From: Halarcobacter anaerophilus
GTDB taxonomy: Bacteria; Campylobacterota; Campylobacteria; Campylobacterales; Arcobacteraceae
Direction of reading: 5' to 3'
Length of the DNA: 64,000 bases
Assembly: GCF_006459125.1 (NCBI RefSeq)
Contig: NZ_CP041070.1
Span: 434,001-498,000, forward strand
Part shown: one piece after another, positions 51,242 through 59,606 of the stretch
How positions within the stretch are numbered: position 1 is the stretch's first letter
Layout of the letters: the number at the start of each line of letters is the position of its first letter
Made by a program: the position numbers and the translations under genes
The notes under the pieces: model-generated
What the model was told of the DNA's origin: nothing
Database searches by the model: none
What the model saw: the letters and a program-made list of their open reading frames with translations, nothing else

Positions 51242-54012
51242 ACTTTTGCTTTTTGTGTAGGAATAGATATTGTAAAGAGTGCGCCTGCATATCTGTCGTT
51301 ATTATATGTAAAAGAGGAGTTTGAAACTTTTAAAACACCGTTTAGATGTTTCGTTACAATCTCATTTGACATATATAAACCGATTCCCGTTCCTTGGGAC
51401 TTATGTTTTGTCGTAAAATATGGTTCAAAAACTCTGTTTATAATTTTTGCAGGAATTCCTCCGGCATTATCTTTTATCTTTATATGTAAAAGATTGTTTT
51501 TGCTGATAGTTGATATAAAGATATATTTTTTTTCTTGATTTTTTGAATTTAAAGCATCTATTGCATTATTGAGAATATTTAGAAGAATTTGTATTAATTC
51601 GCTTTCTATAGTCTCTATTTTAATATCTTTAAGATCTTTTACTATTTCGATATTATATTTTTTTACTCTTGTGCTTACAAGTGAAAGGGCTTTTTCAATA
51701 GTTGAATCAATAGTGAAAAGAGCTTTCTCTTTTCTTGGATTAAAAAAGTTTCTAAAATCATCAATAGTTTTTGAAAGATATTGAGAGTGTTCATTTATTG
51801 ATTTAACGCTTTTATATAAAAACTCTTTTGAGATTTCATTGTTCATTTCAAGTTGTATTTGTAATCCTGTTGAAGCAGTTGAAATAACAGATAAAGGCTG
51901 TCTCCATTGGTGGGCAATATTCTCAAGCATCTCACCTAATGCCGCCATTTTTGACTGTTGTGCCAGCATAGAATCTTTTTCTCTTTTTTGTAGTTCAAGC
52001 TCTTTTATTTTTGTTAAATCAAAAACTGTTCCTATTACGACTATAGGTTTATTATTTGAATCAAATTTGGTTACTTTTGTCGTAAGTTGGATATATTTTA
52101 TTGAGTTATCTCTTAATTCTATTCTTAATTCAACAGCTTTTCTTTTATCACTTTTTGTTGCTTTATAAAGATGAATTTTAACTCTTTTTCTATCGTCTTC
52201 ATGAACAAAAGATAAAAATGCGGTCAAAGAAGGATTTATCTCATTTGGATATAGTCCGAAAATTTTAAAGTGTTCATCACTCCATTGTAAAGTTTTTGTT
52301 TTTGTATTGTAACTAAAGCTTCCAAGTCTCGCAATCTTTTGAGCTTCATCTAAAAGATAATTTGCTTTTATCAACTCTTTTGTTTTTCTATCGACTCTTT
52401 TTTCCAGCTCTTCATTTAACTCTCTTAACTCTTTTGTTCTTTCATTTACTAACTGTTTTAAACTTATGTTTCGTTTCACGTTTAGTTGATTTTTATATAT
52501 AAGAATCAGAAAAATAATAAAAATTATAGAGATAGCTATCCAAAAGTTTGTATAATCGAAATTCTCTTCAAACTGTACATTGTTCCATTTATTTAAAATC
52601 TGGGAAATCTCTTTTTCGTCTAAAGAGGAGATTACTTTATTAAAAATAGTTTGAAGTTGAGGATAATCATCTCTTATCATAATTTCAATTTTATAGTCAA
52701 GTCCCGTGTTACCGCTGATTTTTAGGTTATTAAATTTTAGTTTATTTATATAATAGATTAAATTAGGTTTGATATCGACATAAGCAAAAGCCTCTCCTCT
52801 TGAAACCTTTTTTAATCCCTCTTTGACATCTTTTACTATTATTAACTCTATTTGAGGAAAATTCTCTTTTAAAAGTTTTTGAGCGGTAAAGTTTCTTACT
52901 ACGGCTATTTTTTTGTTAAAAAGATAATCAATATTTTCAATAAAATTTTCATCTTTAAGAGTTACTATAGAGAAAGGAAATTCAATATATGGTTTAGAAA
53001 ACAAAGAGTATTTGATTCTATCTTTTGTCTCTCCCGAACTAAAAATTATATCATTTGATTTATCTTTTATTGAGTTTAACTGTTGGGTGAAACTATCGGA
53101 AAAATTGTATTCGCATTTTAGATTTAATTTACTTTTTATAACTTCCCAAATTTCGGAAGCCATACCGTCAGGTTCACCTTTTTCGTTTTTAAAAGTTACC
53201 GGTCTCCAATCATTTGAAACAGATACTTTGAAAACATTGTTTTGAATAAAGTCTTTCTCTTTTGGAGTCAGAGAAAAACTTTTTTTATAGATTTGTTGAT
53301 TTTTATCTAAAATCCAACTGTTTTCTATATCATAAAGTTCTTCACTGGTAAGTTTTTTAAAACCTTCATTGAAAATCTCGATTAAATCTTTGTTTTTTGA
53401 GATAACTTTGATTGAGGTGTAATCCTGCATAGGTTCCAAAGGGTTGATTTTATGAAAAAAGTTGTTTCTTAGGGCATAAAACTCTATTGCAACCTTGTCA
53501 TCAAAGATTAAATCCAGTTTTTTTGATAATAAATCTTTAAAAAGAAGTTTATAATCTTTATAAACCAAAATTTGTGAAAAAGGGAATTTTTCGCTTATAA
53601 GTTTTTTGTGATCGTTTCCTACAATTCCTATTAAATAAGGAGTTTTAAAATTGAAATCTCTATGTAAATCTTTATTTATAAAAAGCGAAGTTTTTGTTCT
53701 GTATACGGTAAAAGAGCTCTTCATCCATAGTTCGTAAGGTGCAGTTCCTAAAAAGAAATCAACTTCTCCTTTTTTTGCCAAATTTATTGCATTGTCCCAG
53801 AATTTTCCGTTTATAAATTTAATTTTATAATTGTTTTTTTTAGCCCATAATTTCCAATAATCAATAAGTAAACCTTCGGGTTCTTTTTTTTCAAGATAAG
53901 AAAAGGGCGCAAAATCAGGATCATAAGATACAGTAAAATATTTAGGTGTTGATGCCTTAATTGTGTTAATTAACAGAAATAGAAGAAGAAAAACTCTTAA
54001 AATTGTTGGCAT
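51238..54012 (-). CDS. Sensor histidine kinase with two periplasmic solute-binding domains
   Basis: The 924-aa protein has a signal peptide (about 1-20), then two tandem SBP_bac_3 domains (about 24-250 and 260-480; starts YFTVSYDPDFAPFSYLEKKE and FKVSVSNDWRPVTFKNEKGE). A membrane helix lies at about 494-512, followed by a coiled coil and a PAS domain (about 560-680). The kinase core has IAHQWRQPLS, NAIDAL, DNAGGI and GTGIGLYM. The layout is that of BvgS/EvgS-type venus-flytrap sensors without receiver or Hpt domains. No response-regulator gene is adjacent. The beta-propeller gene downstream overlaps it. Confidence 0.92.
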   Translation of the reverse strand: MPTILRVFLLLFLLINTIKASTPKYFTVSYDPDFAPFSYLEKKEPEGLLIDYWKLWAKKNNYKIKFINGKFWDNAINLAKKGEVDFFLGTAPYELWMKSSFTVYRTKTSLFINKDLHRDFNFKTPYLIGIVGNDHKKLISEKFPFSQILVYKDYKLLFKDLLSKKLDLIFDDKVAIEFYALRNNFFHKINPLEPMQDYTSIKVISKNKDLIEIFNEGFKKLTSEELYDIENSWILDKNQQIYKKSFSLTPKEKDFIQNNVFKVSVSNDWRPVTFKNEKGEPDGMASEIWEVIKSKLNLKCEYNFSDSFTQQLNSIKDKSNDIIFSSGETKDRIKYSLFSKPYIEFPFSIVTLKDENFIENIDYLFNKKIAVVRNFTAQKLLKENFPQIELIIVKDVKEGLKKVSRGEAFAYVDIKPNLIYYINKLKFNNLKISGNTGLDYKIEIMIRDDYPQLQTIFNKVISSLDEKEISQILNKWNNVQFEENFDYTNFWIAISIIFIIFLILIYKNQLNVKRNISLKQLVNERTKELRELNEELEKRVDRKTKELIKANYLLDEAQKIARLGSFSYNTKTKTLQWSDEHFKIFGLYPNEINPSLTAFLSFVHEDDRKRVKIHLYKATKSDKRKAVELRIELRDNSIKYIQLTTKVTKFDSNNKPIVVIGTVFDLTKIKELELQKREKDSMLAQQSKMAALGEMLENIAHQWRQPLSVISTASTGLQIQLEMNNEISKEFLYKSVKSINEHSQYLSKTIDDFRNFFNPRKEKALFTIDSTIEKALSLVSTRVKKYNIEIVKDLKDIKIETIESELIQILLNILNNAIDALNSKNQEKKYIFISTISKNNLLHIKIKDNAGGIPAKIINRVFEPYFTTKHKSQGTGIGLYMSNEIVTKHLNGVLKVSNSSFTYNNDRYAGALFTISIPTQKAKV

Positions 54013-54104
54013 TTAATACTCGTAAATTAAAAATGAGATATTATATCAAAAAAGTTTAAAAGTAATTATAAACAAAGCTTTAGTATTTTTATTAAACTTT
54101 TTAA

Positions 54105-54110
54105 TATAAT
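54105..54110 (+). promoter_or_regulatory. Probable -10 element for the coaX-hisG unit
   Basis: TATAAT preceded by TTAA stands 25 nt upstream of the TTG at 54135, in the 122-nt gap divergent from the sensor kinase. GGGAAGAG just before the TTG is the ribosome-binding site. Confidence 0.4.
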
Positions 54111-54134
54111 ACGTTAAATAATTGAAGGGAAGAG

Positions 54135-54467
54135 TTGAAGAATTTAACAAAATATTATTTAAACAAAGAGATACTTTTCAAGGATATTGAACAAATTTTA
54201 CCTAAAAGTCTAAAAAGCAGAAAAAAAATTTTGATTTATGTTGCAACAAGCGTATCAAAAGAGTATTATGCAATCTTTGTTATAAACAGCAAGAGCAGAT
54301 TTATCAGAAAAAATGTTGAAGAATTAGAACAGCTTTTAGATAGTTTAATCTCTTTTAAAGAGCATAACTTCAAAAGAAAAGAGTTACTTATATCAAGCCC
54401 TCTTTGCTCTAAAGCAAAAAAAGAGTTAGAAGATAATAAATGGAGAGTTAGAGTTGATTTTATGTGA
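54135..54467 (+). CDS. Hypothetical protein upstream of coaX
   Basis: The 110-aa protein starts at a TTG with GGGAAGAG directly before it. It is basic and helical-plus-strand by eye (KKILIYVATSVSKEYYAIFVINSKSRFI), with a C-terminal KAKKELEDNKWRV. No domain is recognised. It overlaps the coaX start by 14 nt and is the first gene of the run coaX-hisG-methyltransferase. A role linked to coenzyme A cannot be argued from sequence. Confidence 0.65.
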   Translation: MKNLTKYYLNKEILFKDIEQILPKSLKSRKKILIYVATSVSKEYYAIFVINSKSRFIRKNVEELEQLLDSLISFKEHNFKRKELLISSPLCSKAKKELEDNKWRVRVDFM

Positions 54468-55080
54468 TATCGGTAATACAACTTACCACTTTTTAATAGA
54501 TGGAATTCATAAAAAATATCTTCTGCAAGAGAGTCTGCCTAAATTTAAAGAGACAATCTTTTATATCTCTGTAAATGACAATGCAGCAAAAAAACTAGAA
54601 AAAAACCAAGAAAAGTGTGTTGATTTAGAAGAGTTTTTAGATTTTGAAACTAAATACAAAGGTATGGGAATAGATAGAAAAGTCGTATGTTTAGGTGTTG
54701 AAAATGCGATTATCGTTGATGCTGGAAGTGCAATTACCGTTGATATTATGGAAAACTTTAAACATAAAGGAGGATTTATTCTTCCTGGTATTTCAAGGTT
54801 TATAAATACATATAAGAAGATATCGGTAAAACTTGATTATGAAATTAATACAAAGGTAAACTTAGATACAATACCGCTTTGTACACAAGATGCAATTTCT
54901 TACTCCATATTAAAATCTATAATTCTACCGATAAAAGAGATATCTAAAGATAGAAAAATTATTTTTACAGGTGGAGACGGAGAGTTTTTAAGTAAATATT
55001 TTGATAATTGTATCTATAAAGATGATTTGATATTTAAAAATATGAAAGGGATAATAAATGCTAACAATCGCATTGCCTAA
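54454..55080 (+). CDS. coaX: Type III pantothenate kinase
   Basis: CoaX phosphorylates pantothenate, the first step to coenzyme A. The 208-aa protein has the ASKHA nucleotide-binding fold: LCDIGNTTYHFLIDG at the start, KGMGIDRKV, DAGSAITVDIM and a late IIFTGGDGEF. It is shorter than the usual 240-260 aa, as often in Campylobacterota. It overlaps the preceding hypothetical gene by 14 nt and hisG by 23 nt. Confidence 0.9.
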   Translation: MILCDIGNTTYHFLIDGIHKKYLLQESLPKFKETIFYISVNDNAAKKLEKNQEKCVDLEEFLDFETKYKGMGIDRKVVCLGVENAIIVDAGSAITVDIMENFKHKGGFILPGISRFINTYKKISVKLDYEINTKVNLDTIPLCTQDAISYSILKSIILPIKEISKDRKIIFTGGDGEFLSKYFDNCIYKDDLIFKNMKGIINANNRIA

Positions 55081-55666
55081 AGGAAGAATTGCAGAAGATA
55101 CTTTAGAAAAGTTTGAACATGCATTTAATGAAAAGTTTATTTTCGAAGATAGAAAACTGATATTAGAAAAGAGTGGATTTAGATTTTTAAATGTAAGAAA
55201 TCAAGATGTTCCGACATATGTAATGCACGGTGCGGCAGATTTAGGTGTAGTTGGACTTGATGTATTAGAAGAGAAAGAGTATGATTTAATAAAACTGTTA
55301 GATCTACAATTAGGAAAATGTAAAGTGGCTTTCGGACTTATAAAAGGACAGGAACTGGATTTTTCAAAGAGCCAAATTACTGTTGCTACAAAACATGAAA
55401 AAATTGCAAAAAAATATTTTGAAAAAAAAGCAATGGCAGTAAAAATTATCAAATTATACGGTTCAATTGAACTTGCCCCTTTAGTGAATCTAGCAGATTG
55501 TATTGTAGATATTGTCGAAACAGGAACTACGATGAAACAAAACGGCTTGGAAGTAGGTCCTACAATTATGGAGAGTTCTGCTCATTTGATAGTAAATAAA
55601 AATTCATATTATGCTAAAAAAGATTTAGTATTTAATTTAAAAGATAAATTAGAAGCAGTACTTTAA
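55058..55666 (+). CDS. hisG: ATP phosphoribosyltransferase, short form
   Basis: HisG starts histidine synthesis by joining ATP and PRPP. The 202-aa protein begins LTIALPKGRIAEDT and includes DLGVVGLDVL, ADCIVDIVETGTTM and a C-terminal helix. It ends where the catalytic part ends, without the regulatory ACT-like domain of about 80 residues. By family rule this short form works with HisZ, which is not in the window. It overlaps coaX by 23 nt and the methyltransferase by 1 nt. Confidence 0.93.
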   Translation: MLTIALPKGRIAEDTLEKFEHAFNEKFIFEDRKLILEKSGFRFLNVRNQDVPTYVMHGAADLGVVGLDVLEEKEYDLIKLLDLQLGKCKVAFGLIKGQELDFSKSQITVATKHEKIAKKYFEKKAMAVKIIKLYGSIELAPLVNLADCIVDIVETGTTMKQNGLEVGPTIMESSAHLIVNKNSYYAKKDLVFNLKDKLEAVL

Positions 55667-56364
55667 TGGGATTAGATTTATACTCTAAAATAGAACCCTC
55701 TTTAGAGTTTCATGATGAGGTTTATAAACTCCATAAAGAGTTTTTAACACTTATTATGGAAAAAAATCTTAATAATATTATTGATATAGGTTGCGGGCAG
55801 GGATATTTCTTAGAAAATCTTTTAGTGAATAAAAAAGAGTGTTTCGGAATAGATTTAAGTAAAAATCAAATAGAAGCTTGTAAAAAAAGAGGCTTAGAAA
55901 ATACCGCTTGTATTCATTTAAAAGATATAGAACAAAAATTTAGTTGTGCAACGGCAATTTTTGACGTGATTAACTATCTTCCTAAAAACGAACTTGAGAA
56001 CTTTTTTAATGATACATATAAAATTTTAGAAAAAGAAGGGTATTTTATTTTTGATGTAAATTCATATTTCGGTTTTGACGAAGTTGCCCAAGGTGCAATC
56101 ACAATAGACGAAGATGAAAGATTTATAGCCGTTGATGCAATTTTTGAAGATAATAAATTAATTACGAATTTAACTCTTTTTTCCAAAACAAAAGATGATT
56201 TATATGAAAAAGAATCAGATTCAATCACCCAATACTATTATGATACGAAGTATTTAAAAAAACTTTTGATAAAGTCCAATTTTTCTGTTGAAGAGATAAA
56301 AGGTTTTAATCTTCACGGATATGAATTAGATGATAAACTAATTTTTATTTGTAAAAAATTGTAG
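55666..56364 (+). CDS. Class I SAM-dependent methyltransferase
   Basis: The 232-aa protein has motif I IIDIGCGQGYFLENL, the acidic motif GIDLSKNQIEAC and a core beta-alpha fold (FDVINYLPKNELENFF, EKEGYFIFDVNSYFGF). The C-terminal half matches small-molecule or protein methyltransferases of unknown substrate. Its ATG overlaps the hisG stop by 1 nt (TAATG). It could modify a metabolite, but nothing in the neighbours settles which. Confidence 0.85.
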   Translation: MGLDLYSKIEPSLEFHDEVYKLHKEFLTLIMEKNLNNIIDIGCGQGYFLENLLVNKKECFGIDLSKNQIEACKKRGLENTACIHLKDIEQKFSCATAIFDVINYLPKNELENFFNDTYKILEKEGYFIFDVNSYFGFDEVAQGAITIDEDERFIAVDAIFEDNKLITNLTLFSKTKDDLYEKESDSITQYYYDTKYLKKLLIKSNFSVEEIKGFNLHGYELDDKLIFICKKL

Positions 56365-56371
56365 ATTTATT

Positions 56372-57244
56372 ATGAATTTAAAAAAGCTGCTTTTCTCGTC
56401 GATTTTCTTTTATTCCTTTCTAATATTAACAGATTTAAACGATATAATCTATGCAAATGTTAATGATATAAAAAATATAAGTTCTTCTTTAAAACTTCAA
56501 GATTATAAAGTTGATGTAGAAGCAAAAGAGTTAAAATTTATAGAAAATAATTTATCTGGAATAACATACAATAAAGATACAGATACTCTTTTTGCCATTA
56601 CTAATAAGCCAAGGGACATTTACGAAATAACTTTGAATGGAGATTTTATTAGAAAAATTGAATTAACAGGTTTTAAAGATACGGAAGATATTACATACTT
56701 ATATGATGGAATCTTTGCTGTTATAGATGAAAAAAAAGCTCAGTTTTTTGTTTTTTATTTAGATAAAAATACAGAGAAAATCGATATTTCTAATGTTAAA
56801 GATTCTTTTCGTCTAAAAATAAACAGCTACAAAAACTTTGGTTATGAAGGAATCTCTTATGATAAAAAAAATGATACAATTTTTATAGTGAATGAAAAAT
56901 TCCCTCTTGAGTTAATAAAAATTAAAAATTTTATTAGTAAAAAGAGTATGGATATAACATTTTCCAATAAATTAACTGCTTATAATAATTTTATGGGAGA
57001 TTTTTCTAGTCTCTTTTTTGAAAATAGAAGCGGTTCTCTTCTCTTTTTAAGTGATGAATCAAAGATGATAGCTGAAGTTGATTCTGAAAACGGAGCACAA
57101 ATCTCTTTTCTTCAACTTAAAGAGGGATTTCTAGGTTTAAAAAAAGATATTCCTCAAGCAGAAGGAATAAGTATGGATAATAAGGGGAATTTATATATAG
57201 TAAGTGAACCAAATCTTTTTTATATTTTTAAAAGAGATTTATAA
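56372..57244 (+). CDS. Secreted SdiA-regulated (YjiK-type) beta-propeller protein, second copy
   Basis: The 290-aa protein has an N-terminal hydrophobic segment (about 5-24). Propeller-like repeats follow: LSGITYNKDTDTLFAITNKPRDIYEITLNGD, GYEGISYDKKNDTIFIVNE and AEGISMDNKGNLYIVSE. It belongs to the same family as the protein at 50486-51241 but is clearly diverged. It lies 7 nt after the methyltransferase and overlaps the convergent CBS-GGDEF gene by 6 nt. Family function is unknown. Confidence 0.8.
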   Translation: MNLKKLLFSSIFFYSFLILTDLNDIIYANVNDIKNISSSLKLQDYKVDVEAKELKFIENNLSGITYNKDTDTLFAITNKPRDIYEITLNGDFIRKIELTGFKDTEDITYLYDGIFAVIDEKKAQFFVFYLDKNTEKIDISNVKDSFRLKINSYKNFGYEGISYDKKNDTIFIVNEKFPLELIKIKNFISKKSMDITFSNKLTAYNNFMGDFSSLFFENRSGSLLFLSDESKMIAEVDSENGAQISFLQLKEGFLGLKKDIPQAEGISMDNKGNLYIVSEPNLFYIFKRDL

Positions 57245-58573
57245 ATGTTCTATCTCAACTCTGTTTTTCCCCATTGCTTTTGCTCTATATAAGGCATCGT
57301 CCGCTCTTTTAAACAGTGCAATTTTATTATCTGAGTTATGAAACTGCGATACTCCTATGGAGCAGGTTATTTTATTGATATTTTCAAATTTATTAAGCTC
57401 TACGGCACTTCTTATTTTTTGGGCAAATTTCAAAGCTTGTTCCAGATTTGTTTTAGGCAATATTATAACAAACTCTTCCCCTCCCCATCGAGCGATAATA
57501 TCGCTTGTTCTTGAATTTGAAGTTAGTATTTGGGCAATATTTTGTAAAACCTTGTCTCCAAAAAGATGTCCGAAAGAGTCATTTAGCATTTTGAAATTAT
57601 CAATATCCAAAATCAACATACAAAAAGTCAGATTTTCCTCTTTTGAAAACTCTTCTATGTTTTCATCTAAAAGTTCATCAAATTTATTTCTATTGTAAAG
57701 TTTAGTTAAATGATCTAATGCAATCTTGTTTTTTAGTTCGCATGTTACTTGTACTAATTGTTCATTTGTTTTAGATATTCTATTGCCTTCTTCTTTTATA
57801 AGTTCTACCCATTTATTGTAAAAAGTTCTTAAAAGCTCTTTTTGGGTTATTACTCCTGATATTCTTCCTTTTTTGTTTACCACAACAATTCTTTTATATT
57901 TTTTTGCTTTTATATAGTTTATTGCTTCAGATATTGTTGTATCATCTTCAAGAGTTTCAACAGGAGAAGTCATATACTCTTTTATAGGTTTAGATAAATC
58001 ATAATCGTATCTGATAATATCTATAAAATCTTTTGTCGTAAAAATTCCTTTTGGTTTGTAGGCATCATCCAAAATCAAAATAGCATCTCTTGAATTGTCT
58101 TTTAAAAGAGTTATCGCTTCAAAAGTTGAAGTCTCTTCTTCTGTTGTTACGGCTTTATACTGATGAATAAGAGATGAAATAGTTTGTCTCTCCATTATAA
58201 GCTGAGGATCTATGTTATTTACTATATCTGTGTAAGATACTATTCCTACAAGTTTCTCTTTTTCGGTTATTACCATATATTCATCACTGAAATCTATATG
58301 GTTTAAAACCGTTAGAAGATTTAAGTTTTTATCTAAAACTTTTGCTTCAGGGATATTAAGTTTTGATAAACTGGTTGTTTTTTCGATATTATCCAATTTG
58401 AATTCCAACAGCTGCATTGTAGTTAAAATATGGTAACTGTTCTGTTTTTTGTTTTCTAAAACAATCGTTCTTAGATTTGCATTTGATAATTTTTTTATTG
58501 CATCATCTAAGGTTTTATTTATATCTATAGAAACTACATTGGTAACACATATATCATAAACTGTCGGAATCAT
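57239..58573 (-). CDS. CBS-domain diguanylate cyclase
   Basis: The 444-aa cytosolic protein has about four CBS repeats in two pairs (about 1-115 and 125-255; YDICVTNVVSIDINKTLDDA, EYMTSPVETLEDDTTISEAI). A helical linker leads to a C-terminal GGDEF domain (about 285-444) with GGEEF at 364-368 and an RTSD inhibitory site five residues before it. CBS pairs usually bind adenine nucleotides, so c-di-GMP synthesis may follow energy state; that is inference. It lies 10 nt downstream of trpS and may share its promoter. Confidence 0.9.
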   Translation of the reverse strand: MIPTVYDICVTNVVSIDINKTLDDAIKKLSNANLRTIVLENKKQNSYHILTTMQLLEFKLDNIEKTTSLSKLNIPEAKVLDKNLNLLTVLNHIDFSDEYMVITEKEKLVGIVSYTDIVNNIDPQLIMERQTISSLIHQYKAVTTEEETSTFEAITLLKDNSRDAILILDDAYKPKGIFTTKDFIDIIRYDYDLSKPIKEYMTSPVETLEDDTTISEAINYIKAKKYKRIVVVNKKGRISGVITQKELLRTFYNKWVELIKEEGNRISKTNEQLVQVTCELKNKIALDHLTKLYNRNKFDELLDENIEEFSKEENLTFCMLILDIDNFKMLNDSFGHLFGDKVLQNIAQILTSNSRTSDIIARWGGEEFVIILPKTNLEQALKFAQKIRSAVELNKFENINKITCSIGVSQFHNSDNKIALFKRADDALYRAKAMGKNRVEIEHL

Positions 58574-58583
58574 TTTAAAAGCT

Positions 58584-59546
58584 TTATAATCCTACTATTT
58601 CTCTAATTTTTTCCATTTTTGCAGCAGCTATTTTTCTAGCTTTTTTTGCACCGAAATCTAAAATCTCTTTTACCTCTTTAGGATTGTTTATTAACTCTTC
58701 TCTTTTTTGTATATAAGGAGCGAAATGCTCATTTATTTTATCAAGCAGAGTTAATTTGAAATGTCCATATCCCTCTCCCGGAGTTGCATATCTTTGTTGT
58801 AACTCTTTTAATTCATCTTCATTCATAAATAGTTCACAAAGTTTATAAATATTACAAGTTGTATAATCTTTTGCTTCATCTAAATCTTTTGAATCAGTTA
58901 CAATACTCATAACTTGTTTTTTAATTCCCTTTTTTGTTCCGAACATATCAATCGTATTTCCGTAAGATTTTGACATTTTTGCTCCGTCTGTTCCGGGAAC
59001 CGTTGCAACAACTTCATCTACTTTTGCTTCAGGTAAAACCAGAATATTCTCTTTATAGTGATTATTAAAGCTATTTGCAATATCTCTTGTCATCTCTACA
59101 TGCTGAATTTGATCTTTCCCTACAGGAACAAGATTTGAATCATAAAGTAAAATATCTGCCGCCATTAAAACAGGATAAGAGAAAAGTCCGTGATTAGGAA
59201 TTAAACCTTTTGCTACTTTATCTTTATATGAGTGGGCTCTTTCTAATAATCCCATAGAGGTATGATTTGATAAAATCCAATATAACTCTAAAACCTCTTT
59301 TACATCACTTTGCACCCAAAAAGTTGATTTTTCCGGATCCATACCAAGAGCTAAAAAGTTAACTGCTGCTTCAAAAATGTTTTTTTCTAAAACCTCTTTG
59401 TCTTTTACGGTTGTTAAAGCATGATATGAAGCAATAAAAGCAAAAAGCTCACCGTCATTTTGTGACTCAATCATTTTTTTTATCATTCCAAAGTAGTTAC
59501 CGATATGAAGCGTACCACTTGGTTGAATACCCGATAATATTCTCAA
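58584..59546 (-). CDS. trpS: Tryptophan--tRNA ligase
   Basis: The class I synthetase of 320 residues has the HIGH-equivalent HIGN at 14-17 (GTLHIGNYFGM), the tryptophan-pocket region VGKDQIQHVEMTRD, and KMSKS at 190-194. The C-terminal helices are typical (EVKEILDFGAKKARKIAAAKM). Length is normal. It sits between the TAXI gene, 60 nt upstream, and the CBS-GGDEF gene. I see no T-box or attenuator in the short leader. Confidence 0.96.
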   Translation of the reverse strand: MRILSGIQPSGTLHIGNYFGMIKKMIESQNDGELFAFIASYHALTTVKDKEVLEKNIFEAAVNFLALGMDPEKSTFWVQSDVKEVLELYWILSNHTSMGLLERAHSYKDKVAKGLIPNHGLFSYPVLMAADILLYDSNLVPVGKDQIQHVEMTRDIANSFNNHYKENILVLPEAKVDEVVATVPGTDGAKMSKSYGNTIDMFGTKKGIKKQVMSIVTDSKDLDEAKDYTTCNIYKLCELFMNEDELKELQQRYATPGEGYGHFKLTLLDKINEHFAPYIQKREELINNPKEVKEILDFGAKKARKIAAAKMEKIREIVGL

Positions 59547-59606
59547 AATATATTCCCTTATCTTTGTTTTTTCGAAGATTATATCTAAAATATAAATAAG
59601 AGCTTG

